Assembly (NCBI GenBank): GCA_965224525.1
Contig: OZ245050.1
Span: forward strand, 806,001-870,000
Length of the DNA stretch: 64,000 bases
Source: Granulosicoccus sp036478565
GTDB lineage: Bacteria; Pseudomonadota; Gammaproteobacteria; Granulosicoccales; Granulosicoccaceae
Reading direction: 5' to 3'
In this document: positions 53,252 to 62,341 of the stretch, one piece after another
How the letters are laid out: every line of letters starts with the position of its first letter
Numbering within the stretch: position 1 is the first letter of the stretch
Translations under genes and position numbers: made by a program
The notes under the pieces: model-generated
Database searches by the model: none
What the model saw: the letters and a program-made list of their open reading frames with translations, nothing else
What the model was told of the DNA's origin: nothing

Positions 53252-54721
53252 CTACTCAGTGACTACCGCAATATCGCTAATTGAGCGGGATCGATCTGCT
53301 CGAATTTCAGCCAGTCTTTTGCTGGCTATCAGCGATTGTAGCATCGGGATATAATATTGCCCCTTTCCTACAAACAGTAGATGAGAATCATTGACGGATA
53401 TCCAGGCACGCCTGTCCAGTTCCTTCCATACTTCGGAATAGGAGTCCAGGAGGTTTTCGTTGAATATTTCCTGGTAATGGACAAAGTTGATTTTCATGGT
53501 TTGCATGGATTGAAATAACCATGCAAGTTTGACATCTTGATGGCTATACATGAATCCCCGCCCGACCGGGAATTTCCCGGCATCAAGATCACTACAGTAG
53601 TCTTTCAATGAAGTCTGGTTCATGTATATCCAGCTGCGATCAGTCGGTCCAAGGCTGTTGGGATGAAAATTCACGGCGGCAAAGCCAATGCCGCACACCT
53701 GGCGAATTGTCTCTGCCTGGTCGTCATGTGATCCGACGAAATCATGCATATTCTGCTCGTAATCATAAGAGCTCAAACGCGCTGTGCTATTGTTTTCAGG
53801 CTTGCGTCGCCAGTCGTAAACGGTAACCTGTTCAAAGCCGTGGGAGCTTAGAAATTCATTGGCGACCCGATACATTTCAATATTGGTTGCGATCGATGGC
53901 AATAGAGCTTTTTTCTTCGGTGATGCAAAATCGCTACGCCCGGCTACATTGAGTTCGTAGTGTGTGATGTGGTGTACTCCAGCATCAACGGCAATCCTGA
54001 GATCGTCCAGCATATTGTCGATGGTCTGTTCCGGCCAGCCATAGATCAAATCCATGCTGTTCGCCAGGTTGTACTTCTGGCAGAGCTCCAGTGTGTTGAG
54101 TACCTGGGATAGTGTCTGTCGCCGACCACTGTACTTGATGAGCTTGTCGTTGAGCTGCTGAACCCCCATGCTGATGCGGTTGATGCCGGCGGCGGCCATC
54201 GCCTTGATTTTATCTTCATTGAATAGCTGAGGAATGCCTTCGAGGGTAATCTCGATATCCCGGGGTACTCCACCATATAGTTTGTCAATGAAGCCCATGA
54301 CCTGGCCATAGTGTTTCGGGTGGTACAGATTCGGCGTGCCGCCGCCGAGGTAAATGCTTGATAGTTTGTCTGCAGAATAATAGGGCTTGTAGAGGTCAAA
54401 CTCTTTCTCAAGATAGCCCAGATAGGAATCGACACCCTTGTTGCCTTCATAGTCTTCACTGGGAAACAGGCAGAAACCGCAGCGAGCCGGTTTGGTCTTA
54501 ATGCAAAACGGCGTGCCAACATACAGATTGACTTCAACGTTGGAAGTCATTGCGTAGCCGGCCCGTTCATTCAGGAGCTGATCTATTGGCGAGGGAAGAT
54601 CTTTCCAGTGCATGGGGGATGGGTGCCCATGCAACACTTTGTTGGATTGACGGCGGAATTCTTCGCGTTCAAAAAAAGCCCGAACATGATCCGCACTGAA
54701 TTCGTAAGTAGGCTGTTGCAT
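53252..54721 (-). CDS. HemN-like radical SAM protein with CX7CX2C cluster motif
   Basis: 489 aa, related to coproporphyrinogen dehydrogenase HemN/HemW/HutW. The GTPF segment leads into C-IKTKPAR-C-GF-C, that is CX7CX2C instead of the usual CX3CX2C; the insert is four residues. Other radical SAM features are intact: YLGGGTPNLY, ITLEGIPQLFNEDKI, RISMGVQQLND and DLIYGWPEQT. A HemN-type C-terminal domain follows. The gene is upstream of and coupled to an alpha/beta hydrolase. It may act on a tetrapyrrole or another substrate; true HemN function is doubtful. Confidence 0.82.
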   Translation of the reverse strand: MQQPTYEFSADHVRAFFEREEFRRQSNKVLHGHPSPMHWKDLPSPIDQLLNERAGYAMTSNVEVNLYVGTPFCIKTKPARCGFCLFPSEDYEGNKGVDSYLGYLEKEFDLYKPYYSADKLSSIYLGGGTPNLYHPKHYGQVMGFIDKLYGGVPRDIEITLEGIPQLFNEDKIKAMAAAGINRISMGVQQLNDKLIKYSGRRQTLSQVLNTLELCQKYNLANSMDLIYGWPEQTIDNMLDDLRIAVDAGVHHITHYELNVAGRSDFASPKKKALLPSIATNIEMYRVANEFLSSHGFEQVTVYDWRRKPENNSTARLSSYDYEQNMHDFVGSHDDQAETIRQVCGIGFAAVNFHPNSLGPTDRSWIYMNQTSLKDYCSDLDAGKFPVGRGFMYSHQDVKLAWLFQSMQTMKINFVHYQEIFNENLLDSYSEVWKELDRRAWISVNDSHLLFVGKGQYYIPMLQSLIASKRLAEIRADRSRSISDIAVVTE

Positions 54722-54862
54722 TTGTATCCTGCCTCGTCTGGAGAGGCAGATTCAACTGCACTCTTAACAGATATTGGAATAAAGCGGAGGATAATGTCTA
54801 TAAGCAGGTGGGTGTGTCAAGGGGTGAACCCAAAGCAATTGAAAACATGTGTGTCGTGGGGT

Positions 54863-57145
54863 TCAGGCTGATCTATGTGCTTGATGGTCGGCGTTAAGTT
54901 CCAGCTGGATATCAGCTGCCATTTGTGGCTTGCTAAAATAGTAGCCTTGTACAAAAGGGCAGTTCAGAAGGCGTAAAAATTCCAGTTGCTCTTTGGTTTC
55001 CACTCCCTCAGCGACAACATCATAGCCGAGGCCAAGCGATAGTTCGATAATTGCCTTAACCATCAGTTTGGATGAATGCTGTTCCGGCAGTCCCTGGATA
55101 AATGACCGGTCGATTTTCAGCGTATCCACTTCCAGATTGCTGAGTACAGAAAGCGATGAGTAGCCGGTGCCGAAATCATCTATCGCAACTCTGATTCCGG
55201 TGCTTCGTAATTCATGGCAGACCCTGGAATGCGCAGTCGGATCTCTGCTTAGACTTTCGGTTATCTCAACTTCAAGGTCGTTACTCGAGATGCCGGTGAG
55301 TTTCACCGTGGAGTTTATGAACTCTACAAAGCCATTGGCTGCAAAATGATCGCCAGAAATATTGACTGCCATTTGCAGTCGGTATCCTTGTTGATTCCAT
55401 TCATACAGTTGCTGACAGGCTGTTTGAACAACCCATTCACCAATGTCTTTTATCATTCCCACTCGTTCGGCAATTGAAATAAACAGATCCGGCGCGACTA
55501 TTCCACGATCGGGGTGACGCCAACGAATCAGTGCTTCGACACCGGATATGCGATCATTCAGGATATCAACCTTTGGTTGGTACCATAGCTCGAACTCGTC
55601 ATTGTCCAGTGCCAGCCGGAGGTCGGCTTCCAACTTGACGCGCTCAAGCGAATGAGCGGCCATCTTCGCTTCATAAAAGGCATATCTCTGATTATTATTT
55701 TGCTTGGCATAATACATTGCAAGGTCGGCGCTCTTGACGATTTCATCAGGATCGCTGCCATCATCCGGATAGATTGAGATACCGATACTCAATTTTGGAT
55801 GAATGCGGTGGTTGCCAATCTGCATAGTGTGCTCGGTGATTTCAAGGCATCGCTCAGCGCTTATAATCGCATCGGAAGTGCCTTTGATATCTGGCAAGAG
55901 AATACAGAACTCATCACCGCCAAGACGAGCGACAAAATCGGTTTGTCGCAAGGATTTACTGACATGGTTGGCGAAACGTTTCAGGTAGATATCACCACAC
56001 TCATGCCCGTAGGAATCATTGACTCCTTTAAAATTATCCAAATCGATATAAATTACCGCGAACTGATGTTCTTCACGTTGGGCGTAAGCAACATATGTTT
56101 CCAGGTGTTCATGGAAGTACGCCCGATTGGCCAGGCCAGTCAGTCCATCATAGTATGCCATGTTGTAGATTTTCTGCTCAGCAGACTTGATGTCGGTAAT
56201 ATCCTGGACAGTTCCCAAGAGGCTGGCATTACCCAGCGAGTCATTAATTCGCTTGATAACCTGACGCATATTTCTGTGCTTACCGGTCGTGCTATTCAGC
56301 ATTCTGTACTCGATGCTGGATTCACCGTTGTGCTCAAGAACTGAATTGAATGAATGCCGTATACGTGAGCGATCATGCTTGTGCACTTGTTTGAAACAGT
56401 TCTTTATAAGTGCAACTTTATCATCAAGCCCCCAGATAGCCGCCAAATTGTCGGATAACTTAATACTCCCGGACGTCTGATCCCATTGCCAATAGCCTGT
56501 TTGTGCCATTCGTTCTGTGGTTTTTATTAACGTGAGGTTGATTTCCTGAGAGTCCTGTTTGAGGTGTAGCAACTCGTGGTAGTTGATACTTACCTGTTTT
56601 CCGCAGCTCAATAAGAATCCGAATATAAACAGACTGAACACTGCCAGTTCCAGGGAGAAATGTTCACCTTCCACAACCAACCGAATTGCGACAGAGGCAA
56701 TGATGATTGTCTGAAATGTTAAGATGAGTTTTTTATCGTATGGCAGCGATGCGAGCGCACCTGCAGCAACTCCGCCTAAAGTCAATACAAGTAATGCCTG
56801 ATGTGCCTGATTACTCTGCGGGAAAATTAACCACATGGAAGAAGCCCAGGCAATAGCTGAAAGCAACGCCCCAGATCCGAAACGCCTGCTCCATTGATCG
56901 GCTTGCGTTTTCTGTTGTGCGGATCGTTGATATAGAAAGAGGTCGATTAGCCGAGCGCAGTAAACCAGGATGACGATGGTGAACCAGGCCAGAGCACGGG
57001 CCCTGTCGGTTAGTGGTTCGAATACCAGCAAAGCGACCAGTGCGGCTGCGAATGACCCGACCGCAGAGTATCTGATGCCAGCATATAACAACTGGTTTTT
57101 TTCGTGTCGGATGGCATCATGCCGCGATGTAGTGGAATTACCCAT
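54863..57145 (-). CDS. PAS-GGDEF-EAL membrane protein
   Basis: 760 aa from ATG 57145 (GTG 57250 would add 35 residues). About six N-terminal membrane helices form a MASE-like sensor, followed by a PAS domain (about 215-320, GYWQWDQTSGSIKLSD), a GGDEF domain with an intact RLGGDEF site and metal residues in YIDLDNFK, and an EAL domain with GVEALIRWRHP, EITES and DDFGTGYSSL. Both catalytic sites look competent, so it may make and degrade cyclic di-GMP, switched by the membrane or PAS input. Confidence 0.9.
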   Translation of the reverse strand: MGNSTTSRHDAIRHEKNQLLYAGIRYSAVGSFAAALVALLVFEPLTDRARALAWFTIVILVYCARLIDLFLYQRSAQQKTQADQWSRRFGSGALLSAIAWASSMWLIFPQSNQAHQALLVLTLGGVAAGALASLPYDKKLILTFQTIIIASVAIRLVVEGEHFSLELAVFSLFIFGFLLSCGKQVSINYHELLHLKQDSQEINLTLIKTTERMAQTGYWQWDQTSGSIKLSDNLAAIWGLDDKVALIKNCFKQVHKHDRSRIRHSFNSVLEHNGESSIEYRMLNSTTGKHRNMRQVIKRINDSLGNASLLGTVQDITDIKSAEQKIYNMAYYDGLTGLANRAYFHEHLETYVAYAQREEHQFAVIYIDLDNFKGVNDSYGHECGDIYLKRFANHVSKSLRQTDFVARLGGDEFCILLPDIKGTSDAIISAERCLEITEHTMQIGNHRIHPKLSIGISIYPDDGSDPDEIVKSADLAMYYAKQNNNQRYAFYEAKMAAHSLERVKLEADLRLALDNDEFELWYQPKVDILNDRISGVEALIRWRHPDRGIVAPDLFISIAERVGMIKDIGEWVVQTACQQLYEWNQQGYRLQMAVNISGDHFAANGFVEFINSTVKLTGISSNDLEVEITESLSRDPTAHSRVCHELRSTGIRVAIDDFGTGYSSLSVLSNLEVDTLKIDRSFIQGLPEQHSSKLMVKAIIELSLGLGYDVVAEGVETKEQLEFLRLLNCPFVQGYYFSKPQMAADIQLELNADHQAHRSA

Positions 57146-57366
57146 CAACAAGATGCTCGTGGAACATAACGCAGGATGACGCTCTTTTTCCAGTAAAGAG
57201 CAAGAAGTATGCAAAATTATGGTTTCAGGCAAAGTAGCGGCCAGTTTCACAACTACTGGAGGGGGCAGGGGCCAAATATGAATTTCTGAGATTGCAAAGT
57301 ACCCAGGATAGGCACTTTGAAGGTACTATCAGTCTGTTCTCAATACTTTTCAATCAGTCTTCATCT

Positions 57367-57747
57367 ATGAATCGCAAGCTCGTCTCCAGTGGGTCAGAAT
57401 TTGAATCAATGATAGGCTATTCCAGAGCCGTGATTGATGGGAACTATGTTTTTGTCTCGGGCACCACGGGGTATAACTATAAGTCAATGACTATCTCGAA
57501 GGATGTCGTGGAGCAGGCGGATCAGTGTCTGAAGAATATTGAAAAAGCCCTGCTGGAGGCAGGCAGCAGCCTGGATAATGTCGTCCGTGTTCGTTACATA
57601 TTTCCTGACAGAACAGACTTTGAACCCTGCTGGCCAATCTTCAAGAAGTACCTGGGTGTTGCTTTGCCAGCTGCAACTATGTTCGTTGCCGGCTTGCTGG
57701 ACGAAAGCATGAAAATTGAAATCGAGGTAACCGCCAGCCTGGACTAA
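57367..57747 (+). CDS. RidA family protein
   Basis: 126 aa from ATG 57367. YjgF/RidA trimer-forming protein; the family deaminates reactive enamines and imines. Visible features: AVIDGNYVFVSGTTGYN, DQCLKNIEKALLEAGSSLDNVVRVRYIF and the C-terminal MKIEIEVTAS. The position normally holding the RidA arginine before the final strand reads FVAGLLDESMKIEIE, with no RVEIE-type arginine, so it belongs to an Rid subgroup without proven deaminase activity. Confidence 0.8.
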   Translation: MNRKLVSSGSEFESMIGYSRAVIDGNYVFVSGTTGYNYKSMTISKDVVEQADQCLKNIEKALLEAGSSLDNVVRVRYIFPDRTDFEPCWPIFKKYLGVALPAATMFVAGLLDESMKIEIEVTASLD

Positions 57748-57886
57748 TCGGGATATCGAGTGGCGGCCAGCGTTCAGGTCTGGTTTTTTGAGAGAGTCTG
57801 TGCGGCTCGGACCGAACACTGCCCGGCGGTATGCAAGTCGTTACCGATTGAATAAAATTAGTTCTGAGTGCGTATAATCACGTTCC

Positions 57887-59005
57887 ATGGCAGGCAATAC
57901 TATCGGTCGACTCTTTACGGTCACAAGCTTTGGCGAAAGTCACGGCCCGGCGCTCGGCTGCATCGTGGATGGCTGTCCGCCGGGGCTGTCATTGAGCACG
58001 GGTCATTTGCAGGTCGATCTTGACCGGCGCAAACCGGGACAGAGCCGCTACACCACGCAACGACGTGAGGACGATGAAGTCGAGATACTGTCCGGTGTGT
58101 TTGAGGGAAAAACGACGGGCACGCCAATTGGTCTGTTAATTCGCAATACGGACCAGCGTTCGAAAGACTATGACAAGATCAAGGACCGTTTTCGCCCGGC
58201 CCATGCCGACTACACCTATCAGCAAAAATACGGATTCCGTGATTATCGCGGCGGTGGCCGATCCTCAGCACGCGAAACTGCCATGCGGGTAGCTGCAGGC
58301 ACTGTGGCAAAAATTGCTTTACATGCGATGTTTGGCACGCAAGTGCGCGGCTATCTATCGCAGTTGGGTCCCATTGTGCTCGACCGGTCTGGGTTCGATT
58401 GGGACGAAGTGAGCCGCAATGCATTCTTTTGGCCAAATGCTGCGCAGGTAACTGAGTTAGAAGACTATATGCAAAAGCTATCGAAGGATGGTGACTCCAT
58501 TGGTGCAAAAGTGAATGTCGAAGCTGATTCAGTGCCGGTCGGCCTCGGTGAGCCAGTATTCGACAGATTGGATGCAGATATCGCACATGCTCTGATGAGT
58601 ATCAATGCGGTCAAGGGTGTTGAAGTCGGTGCCGGGTTTGATTGTGTCAGCCAGCGCGGTACCGAACATCGTGATGAAATAACCAGCCAGGGGTTTTTGT
58701 CAAATAATGCTGGCGGGGTACTAGGCGGAATTTCATCCGGTCAAAACATAACAGCGGCGCTGGCGCTTAAACCTACATCAAGCTTACGCATACCCGGCCG
58801 AAGTGTGGACATCAATGGTAATGATATACAAGTGGTAACTACTGGCCGGCACGACCCCTGTGTTGGTATTCGCGCCACACCAATCGCTGAAGCCATGCTG
58901 GCTTTGGTACTGGTAGACCACGCGCTCAGACATCGAGCGCAGAATGCAGATGTGAAATCCGTGACACCGGTGATACCTGCAGGCAATCCATCTGCGGCAA
59001 GTTAG
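57887..59005 (+). CDS. aroC: Chorismate synthase
   Basis: 372 aa. Last step of the shikimate pathway: EPSP to chorismate, using reduced FMN. Signatures GESHGPALGCIVDGCPPG, the arginine-rich DLDRRKPGQSRYTTQRREDDEV, RPAHADYTYQQKYG and GGGRSSARETAMRVAAG are complete, as is the C-terminal RHDPCVGIRATPIAEAM. Starts 139 bp after the RidA-like gene. Confidence 0.96.
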   Translation: MAGNTIGRLFTVTSFGESHGPALGCIVDGCPPGLSLSTGHLQVDLDRRKPGQSRYTTQRREDDEVEILSGVFEGKTTGTPIGLLIRNTDQRSKDYDKIKDRFRPAHADYTYQQKYGFRDYRGGGRSSARETAMRVAAGTVAKIALHAMFGTQVRGYLSQLGPIVLDRSGFDWDEVSRNAFFWPNAAQVTELEDYMQKLSKDGDSIGAKVNVEADSVPVGLGEPVFDRLDADIAHALMSINAVKGVEVGAGFDCVSQRGTEHRDEITSQGFLSNNAGGVLGGISSGQNITAALALKPTSSLRIPGRSVDINGNDIQVVTTGRHDPCVGIRATPIAEAMLALVLVDHALRHRAQNADVKSVTPVIPAGNPSAAS

Positions 59006-59061
59006 ATCGATGCCGCACAGTACAAATACAATTTAAACCACACAACTGAACAAGAGCACTC

Positions 59062-59424
59062 ATGGGCTACAAAGCTGAAGGTAAGCTTCACAAGATTTTT
59101 GATACCGAACAAAAAAGCGGTACATTCCAGGCTCGCGAATTTGTTATTGAGGTTGCGGATGGGCAGTACCCGCAGATGGTGAAGTTCCAGCTGGTGCAGG
59201 ACAAATGCACCCTGATTGACGATTACTCAGAGGGCGATCAAATTGTCGTTGAATTCGATTTGCGTGGGCGTGAGTGGAACGAGAAATATTTCACCAATTT
59301 GCAAGCCTGGAAAATTGCCCGTGCCGATGGCTCCGAAGCCGAGGCAAGTGGTGGAGAGGGTCAGGGCGCAGTAGCACCCGCGTCAGCTGTAACAGCCGAC
59401 TTTGACGACGATATTCCATTTTAG
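59062..59424 (+). CDS. DUF3127 OB-fold protein with SSB-like C-terminal tip
   Basis: 120 aa. The N-terminal 90 residues follow the DUF3127 pattern (GKLHKIFDTEQKSGTFQAREFVIE, then VVEFDLRGREW and YFTNLQAWKI), a single OB fold. A Gly/Ala linker leads to the C-terminus DFDDDIPF, which is the exact tip with which E. coli SSB recruits DNA-repair proteins. This suggests a single-stranded DNA or RNA binding accessory factor. 56 bp after aroC. Confidence 0.75.
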   Translation: MGYKAEGKLHKIFDTEQKSGTFQAREFVIEVADGQYPQMVKFQLVQDKCTLIDDYSEGDQIVVEFDLRGREWNEKYFTNLQAWKIARADGSEAEASGGEGQGAVAPASAVTADFDDDIPF

Positions 59425-59504
59425 AAGCAGCTCGGATTTAACTTGTTTGAACTAGAACATGAGTATGTTCATCTGGCAGTGCATGTCTTTCTTAAAAAGA
59501 AACT

Positions 59505-59906
59505 ATGCCGCACATGCTGAAGTGGCTCCGCGAGCAAGCACAGCGTTTAAAGCGCTTTGCCCTGACTGTCTGGTTTATCGCCAGAGACAGACGTACTTCC
59601 TGGTATGTACGCGTGCTGGCCTACGGAATTGCAGGTTATGCGTTTAGTCCGATAGACTTGATACCAGACTTTATCCCTGTGCTTGGGCTTGTTGATGATC
59701 TGATCATCGTACCTGCAGGGATGGCGTTGGTTCTGCGATTGGCACCCGCTATTGTTCTCGATTCTGCCCGCCAGCAGGCAGAGGCACTTGCTGCCCAACC
59801 GACAAGCCCTGTTGCAACGATGGTGATTGCCATTATTTGGCTGGTGCTGCTGGTGTTGGCCTGGCAACTGTTTGCTGGTCGACTATTTACCTGGTGGGCT
59901 CTGTAG
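59505..59906 (+). CDS. YkvA/DUF1232 family membrane protein
   Basis: 133 aa. The DUF1232 motif PIDLIPDFIPVLGLVDDLIIV is intact (about 47-69), followed by a C-terminal membrane helix (MVIAIIWLVLLVLAWQLF). Function of the family is unknown. Its last 24 bp overlap the end of the convergent DUF4403 gene. Confidence 0.82.
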   Translation: MPHMLKWLREQAQRLKRFALTVWFIARDRRTSWYVRVLAYGIAGYAFSPIDLIPDFIPVLGLVDDLIIVPAGMALVLRLAPAIVLDSARQQAEALAAQPTSPVATMVIAIIWLVLLVLAWQLFAGRLFTWWAL

Positions 59907-61367
59907 GACGCTTAGTGGAATGTCGATATCCAGCTCAGCCGAAACCCTGGTGAGGGCAGTCAGTGTCTGCGCTTCCGGGATGAGTTCGAGCAATTGCATT
60001 TTGAGTTTTTTTGCTGTGATGAGCAAACCGCCTGTGCGGTCGGTATCACTCAACTGGTCTGCTATCAGCGTTTCCAATGCGGCAATCCGTTCCCGCAAAT
60101 TCAGCACTGAGCGCTGCTCTACAGCTTGAATAATTTGGTTTTCAAACACCACGGAAATTAAGCTCCACAGTCTGTTATCCATGACACGAGACAGTTTGAT
60201 ATTGCCAAGCGAAATCTGCTGAGTGGCGAAGTCAATGACGGGTGTAGCGGTTAAATACAGCAAGCCTTCTGTATTTTTTCGGGTAGCAGGCAAGCTGGCA
60301 TCAAAACCAATGGCGACCGTCAAGCCATCCTGTGCGCCTGAAAAACCGATTGAGGTAATCTTTACAGCGACGTGCCCGGCGGCCGTGTCCGAGTAAAACG
60401 TTTGGCCAATGATATGTGGACCAACAACCGCTTCGAGCTGGTCGTAGCCGGCACGTATCAACAAATCGAAGCTGGTGCGCCCCTCGGTGTACGGCAGTCG
60501 TTTAAGTGGCGGCAGCGACAACGGCTTGTCGGCCAGTTCTTTAGGCTGGATGTGTAAAGTAGCGTCGAGTGCAAAACTGACACCAAACTGGTCCGGCTCG
60601 GCGCTTACACCTGAAAACGCAAAATTGTCGGGTGCGATATTCAGATAAACTGTTTGAGCTTCGGGCAGGCTCAGGGGGAAGCTATAAGGCTTCCAGTATT
60701 TGGCCAGTTCGTTGCGAAATCGCTTGCAATCAATACGGTCATTGATGCGAGGTTCCAATGTGGCAAGTTGCTTATCCAGTGCCTGATCAAAAACTGACTG
60801 CATACTGAAATCAATCCCGGCCTGCCACTCAAGTTTAGGTTTTTCGATCCATTGATAGCTGACATTGGTTCTCACAACAGGGCACCATTCGTCTGTTATA
60901 TCGATGCCAAGATCGATATTCGCCAGGGCCGCGCCTCGCAGGTCGAGGTGAGATAAACCCAACGCTCTGGCGAGCTTACCGTCGATACCGGTAGTACCAT
61001 CAATCCGAAGTGGTAGCTGCAGGCGTACCCTGTCACCCGTACCAATAAGCGTCAGGTCTGCCTCGCGAGTCACTGTGATGTCCCAGTTTGCCGTACCGCA
61101 AAGCTTCAGACCGAGTACCTTCTTGCAGACTTTGCGTGAGCCCTTGTCATTGATGGCAGGCGGCAGCTCAGCATTGGCGATGGCTTCTATGTCGCTGTAG
61201 TTGACGTGAGCCCGAAAGCCAATACGACCACTGCGCGCAGCTGTCTTTTTTATTGCTTTGTTATCAATCTCTGCAGGCTGTTCTGAAACCTGTGTTACCT
61301 CGTCACTGTTGTATCCACAGCTCTGTATCAATAACCCAATGGCAATCAATATAGCTGTAGTACGCAT
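59883..61367 (-). CDS. DUF4403 family lipoprotein
   Basis: 494 aa. Lipobox IQSC (Cys 17) after a hydrophobic signal. The mature protein has the DUF4403 tubular lipid-binding-like organisation (SGRIGFRAHVNYSDIEAIAN, and a late GNIKLSRVMDNRLWSL). Members are predicted envelope proteins of unknown function. Located 5 bp after the GST gene and probably in an operon with it. Confidence 0.75.
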   Translation of the reverse strand: MRTTAILIAIGLLIQSCGYNSDEVTQVSEQPAEIDNKAIKKTAARSGRIGFRAHVNYSDIEAIANAELPPAINDKGSRKVCKKVLGLKLCGTANWDITVTREADLTLIGTGDRVRLQLPLRIDGTTGIDGKLARALGLSHLDLRGAALANIDLGIDITDEWCPVVRTNVSYQWIEKPKLEWQAGIDFSMQSVFDQALDKQLATLEPRINDRIDCKRFRNELAKYWKPYSFPLSLPEAQTVYLNIAPDNFAFSGVSAEPDQFGVSFALDATLHIQPKELADKPLSLPPLKRLPYTEGRTSFDLLIRAGYDQLEAVVGPHIIGQTFYSDTAAGHVAVKITSIGFSGAQDGLTVAIGFDASLPATRKNTEGLLYLTATPVIDFATQQISLGNIKLSRVMDNRLWSLISVVFENQIIQAVEQRSVLNLRERIAALETLIADQLSDTDRTGGLLITAKKLKMQLLELIPEAQTLTALTRVSAELDIDIPLSVLQSPPGK

Positions 61368-61372
61368 ACAGC

Positions 61373-62077
61373 CTAATCACGTGACGGTATGTTAAGCCCG
61401 CGTTGCACAGCCGGCCGCTCCAGGCAGCGCTCAAGGTATGCCATGCAGCGAGGTAATTTGTCTAGCTCGAAGGCCTCCTCAGCCTTGTAGCCAACGATAG
61501 CTGCGCGAATCCAGGGGAATATGGAGATGTCGGCAATGCTGTACTCATCATCTACCATGTATTTGCGGCCATCCAGGTGGCATTCCAGTACGTTCAACAG
61601 TCGAATGGATTCCAGCCGGTATCGCTCTCCCGGTCGCGGGTCTTCGATTTCCTTGCCGCCAAAGACATTGAAAAAACCATACTGGCCAAACATGGGGCCA
61701 ACACCGCCCATCTGCCACATGACCCACTGCAGCGTCTGATAACGACTGACCGGTTTTGCGGGTAGTAGCTTGCCAGTCTTCTCAGCCAGGTAGACCAGTA
61801 TGGCTCCGGACTCGAACAGAGCCAGTGGCTGCCCGTCGGGGCCGTCCGGGTCGATGATCGCCGGTATTTTTCCGTTGGGATTCAACGACAAAAATTCTGC
61901 AGATTTAACATCCTCAACGGCCAAAGTCACTTTGTGCGCCTCATAGGGTAGCGCCAACTCTTCCAGCGCGATCGATACCTTCACACCATTGGGGGTTGGA
62001 AATGAATAGAGCTGCAGCACCTCGGGAGAATTGGCTTTCCAGCGTTGGCTAACGGGGTGATCAGTGACGGCGTTCAT
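61373..62077 (-). CDS. Glutathione S-transferase family protein (YfcG-like)
   Basis: 234 aa. Thioredoxin-like N-terminal domain with LYSFPTPNGVKVSIALEE, where Thr and Asn of TPNG are the glutathione-contacting residues of the nu class (YfcG/YghU), then LNPNGKIPAI and the ESGAILVYLAE glutathione site, followed by the all-helical C-terminal domain. Nu-class enzymes reduce disulfide bonds and have little transferase activity. Confidence 0.9.
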   Translation of the reverse strand: MNAVTDHPVSQRWKANSPEVLQLYSFPTPNGVKVSIALEELALPYEAHKVTLAVEDVKSAEFLSLNPNGKIPAIIDPDGPDGQPLALFESGAILVYLAEKTGKLLPAKPVSRYQTLQWVMWQMGGVGPMFGQYGFFNVFGGKEIEDPRPGERYRLESIRLLNVLECHLDGRKYMVDDEYSIADISIFPWIRAAIVGYKAEEAFELDKLPRCMAYLERCLERPAVQRGLNIPSRD

Positions 62078-62341
62078 GGTTGCGAGGGTTCAAATTGAGA
62101 AAGGCCAAGTATAACGCCAGAGCGAATGTAACTGGCGTTGCTGGCTGATCGTCCTCTCGGGGTATTCTTGAGGCATCGGGTGATCGGTGATCCGTGCTCG
62201 CGGAGGTATTGGTGAAAGAGCTTGCGCGGCCCGATGTGTGCAGGTCGTTTACTCGATTGAACACAGTTCACAAAGCACTGGATAATCAGTTCAGCGCTGC
62301 CATACTTGAGTAAGTAATCCGTTGAGTCAGGAGTATATTTC

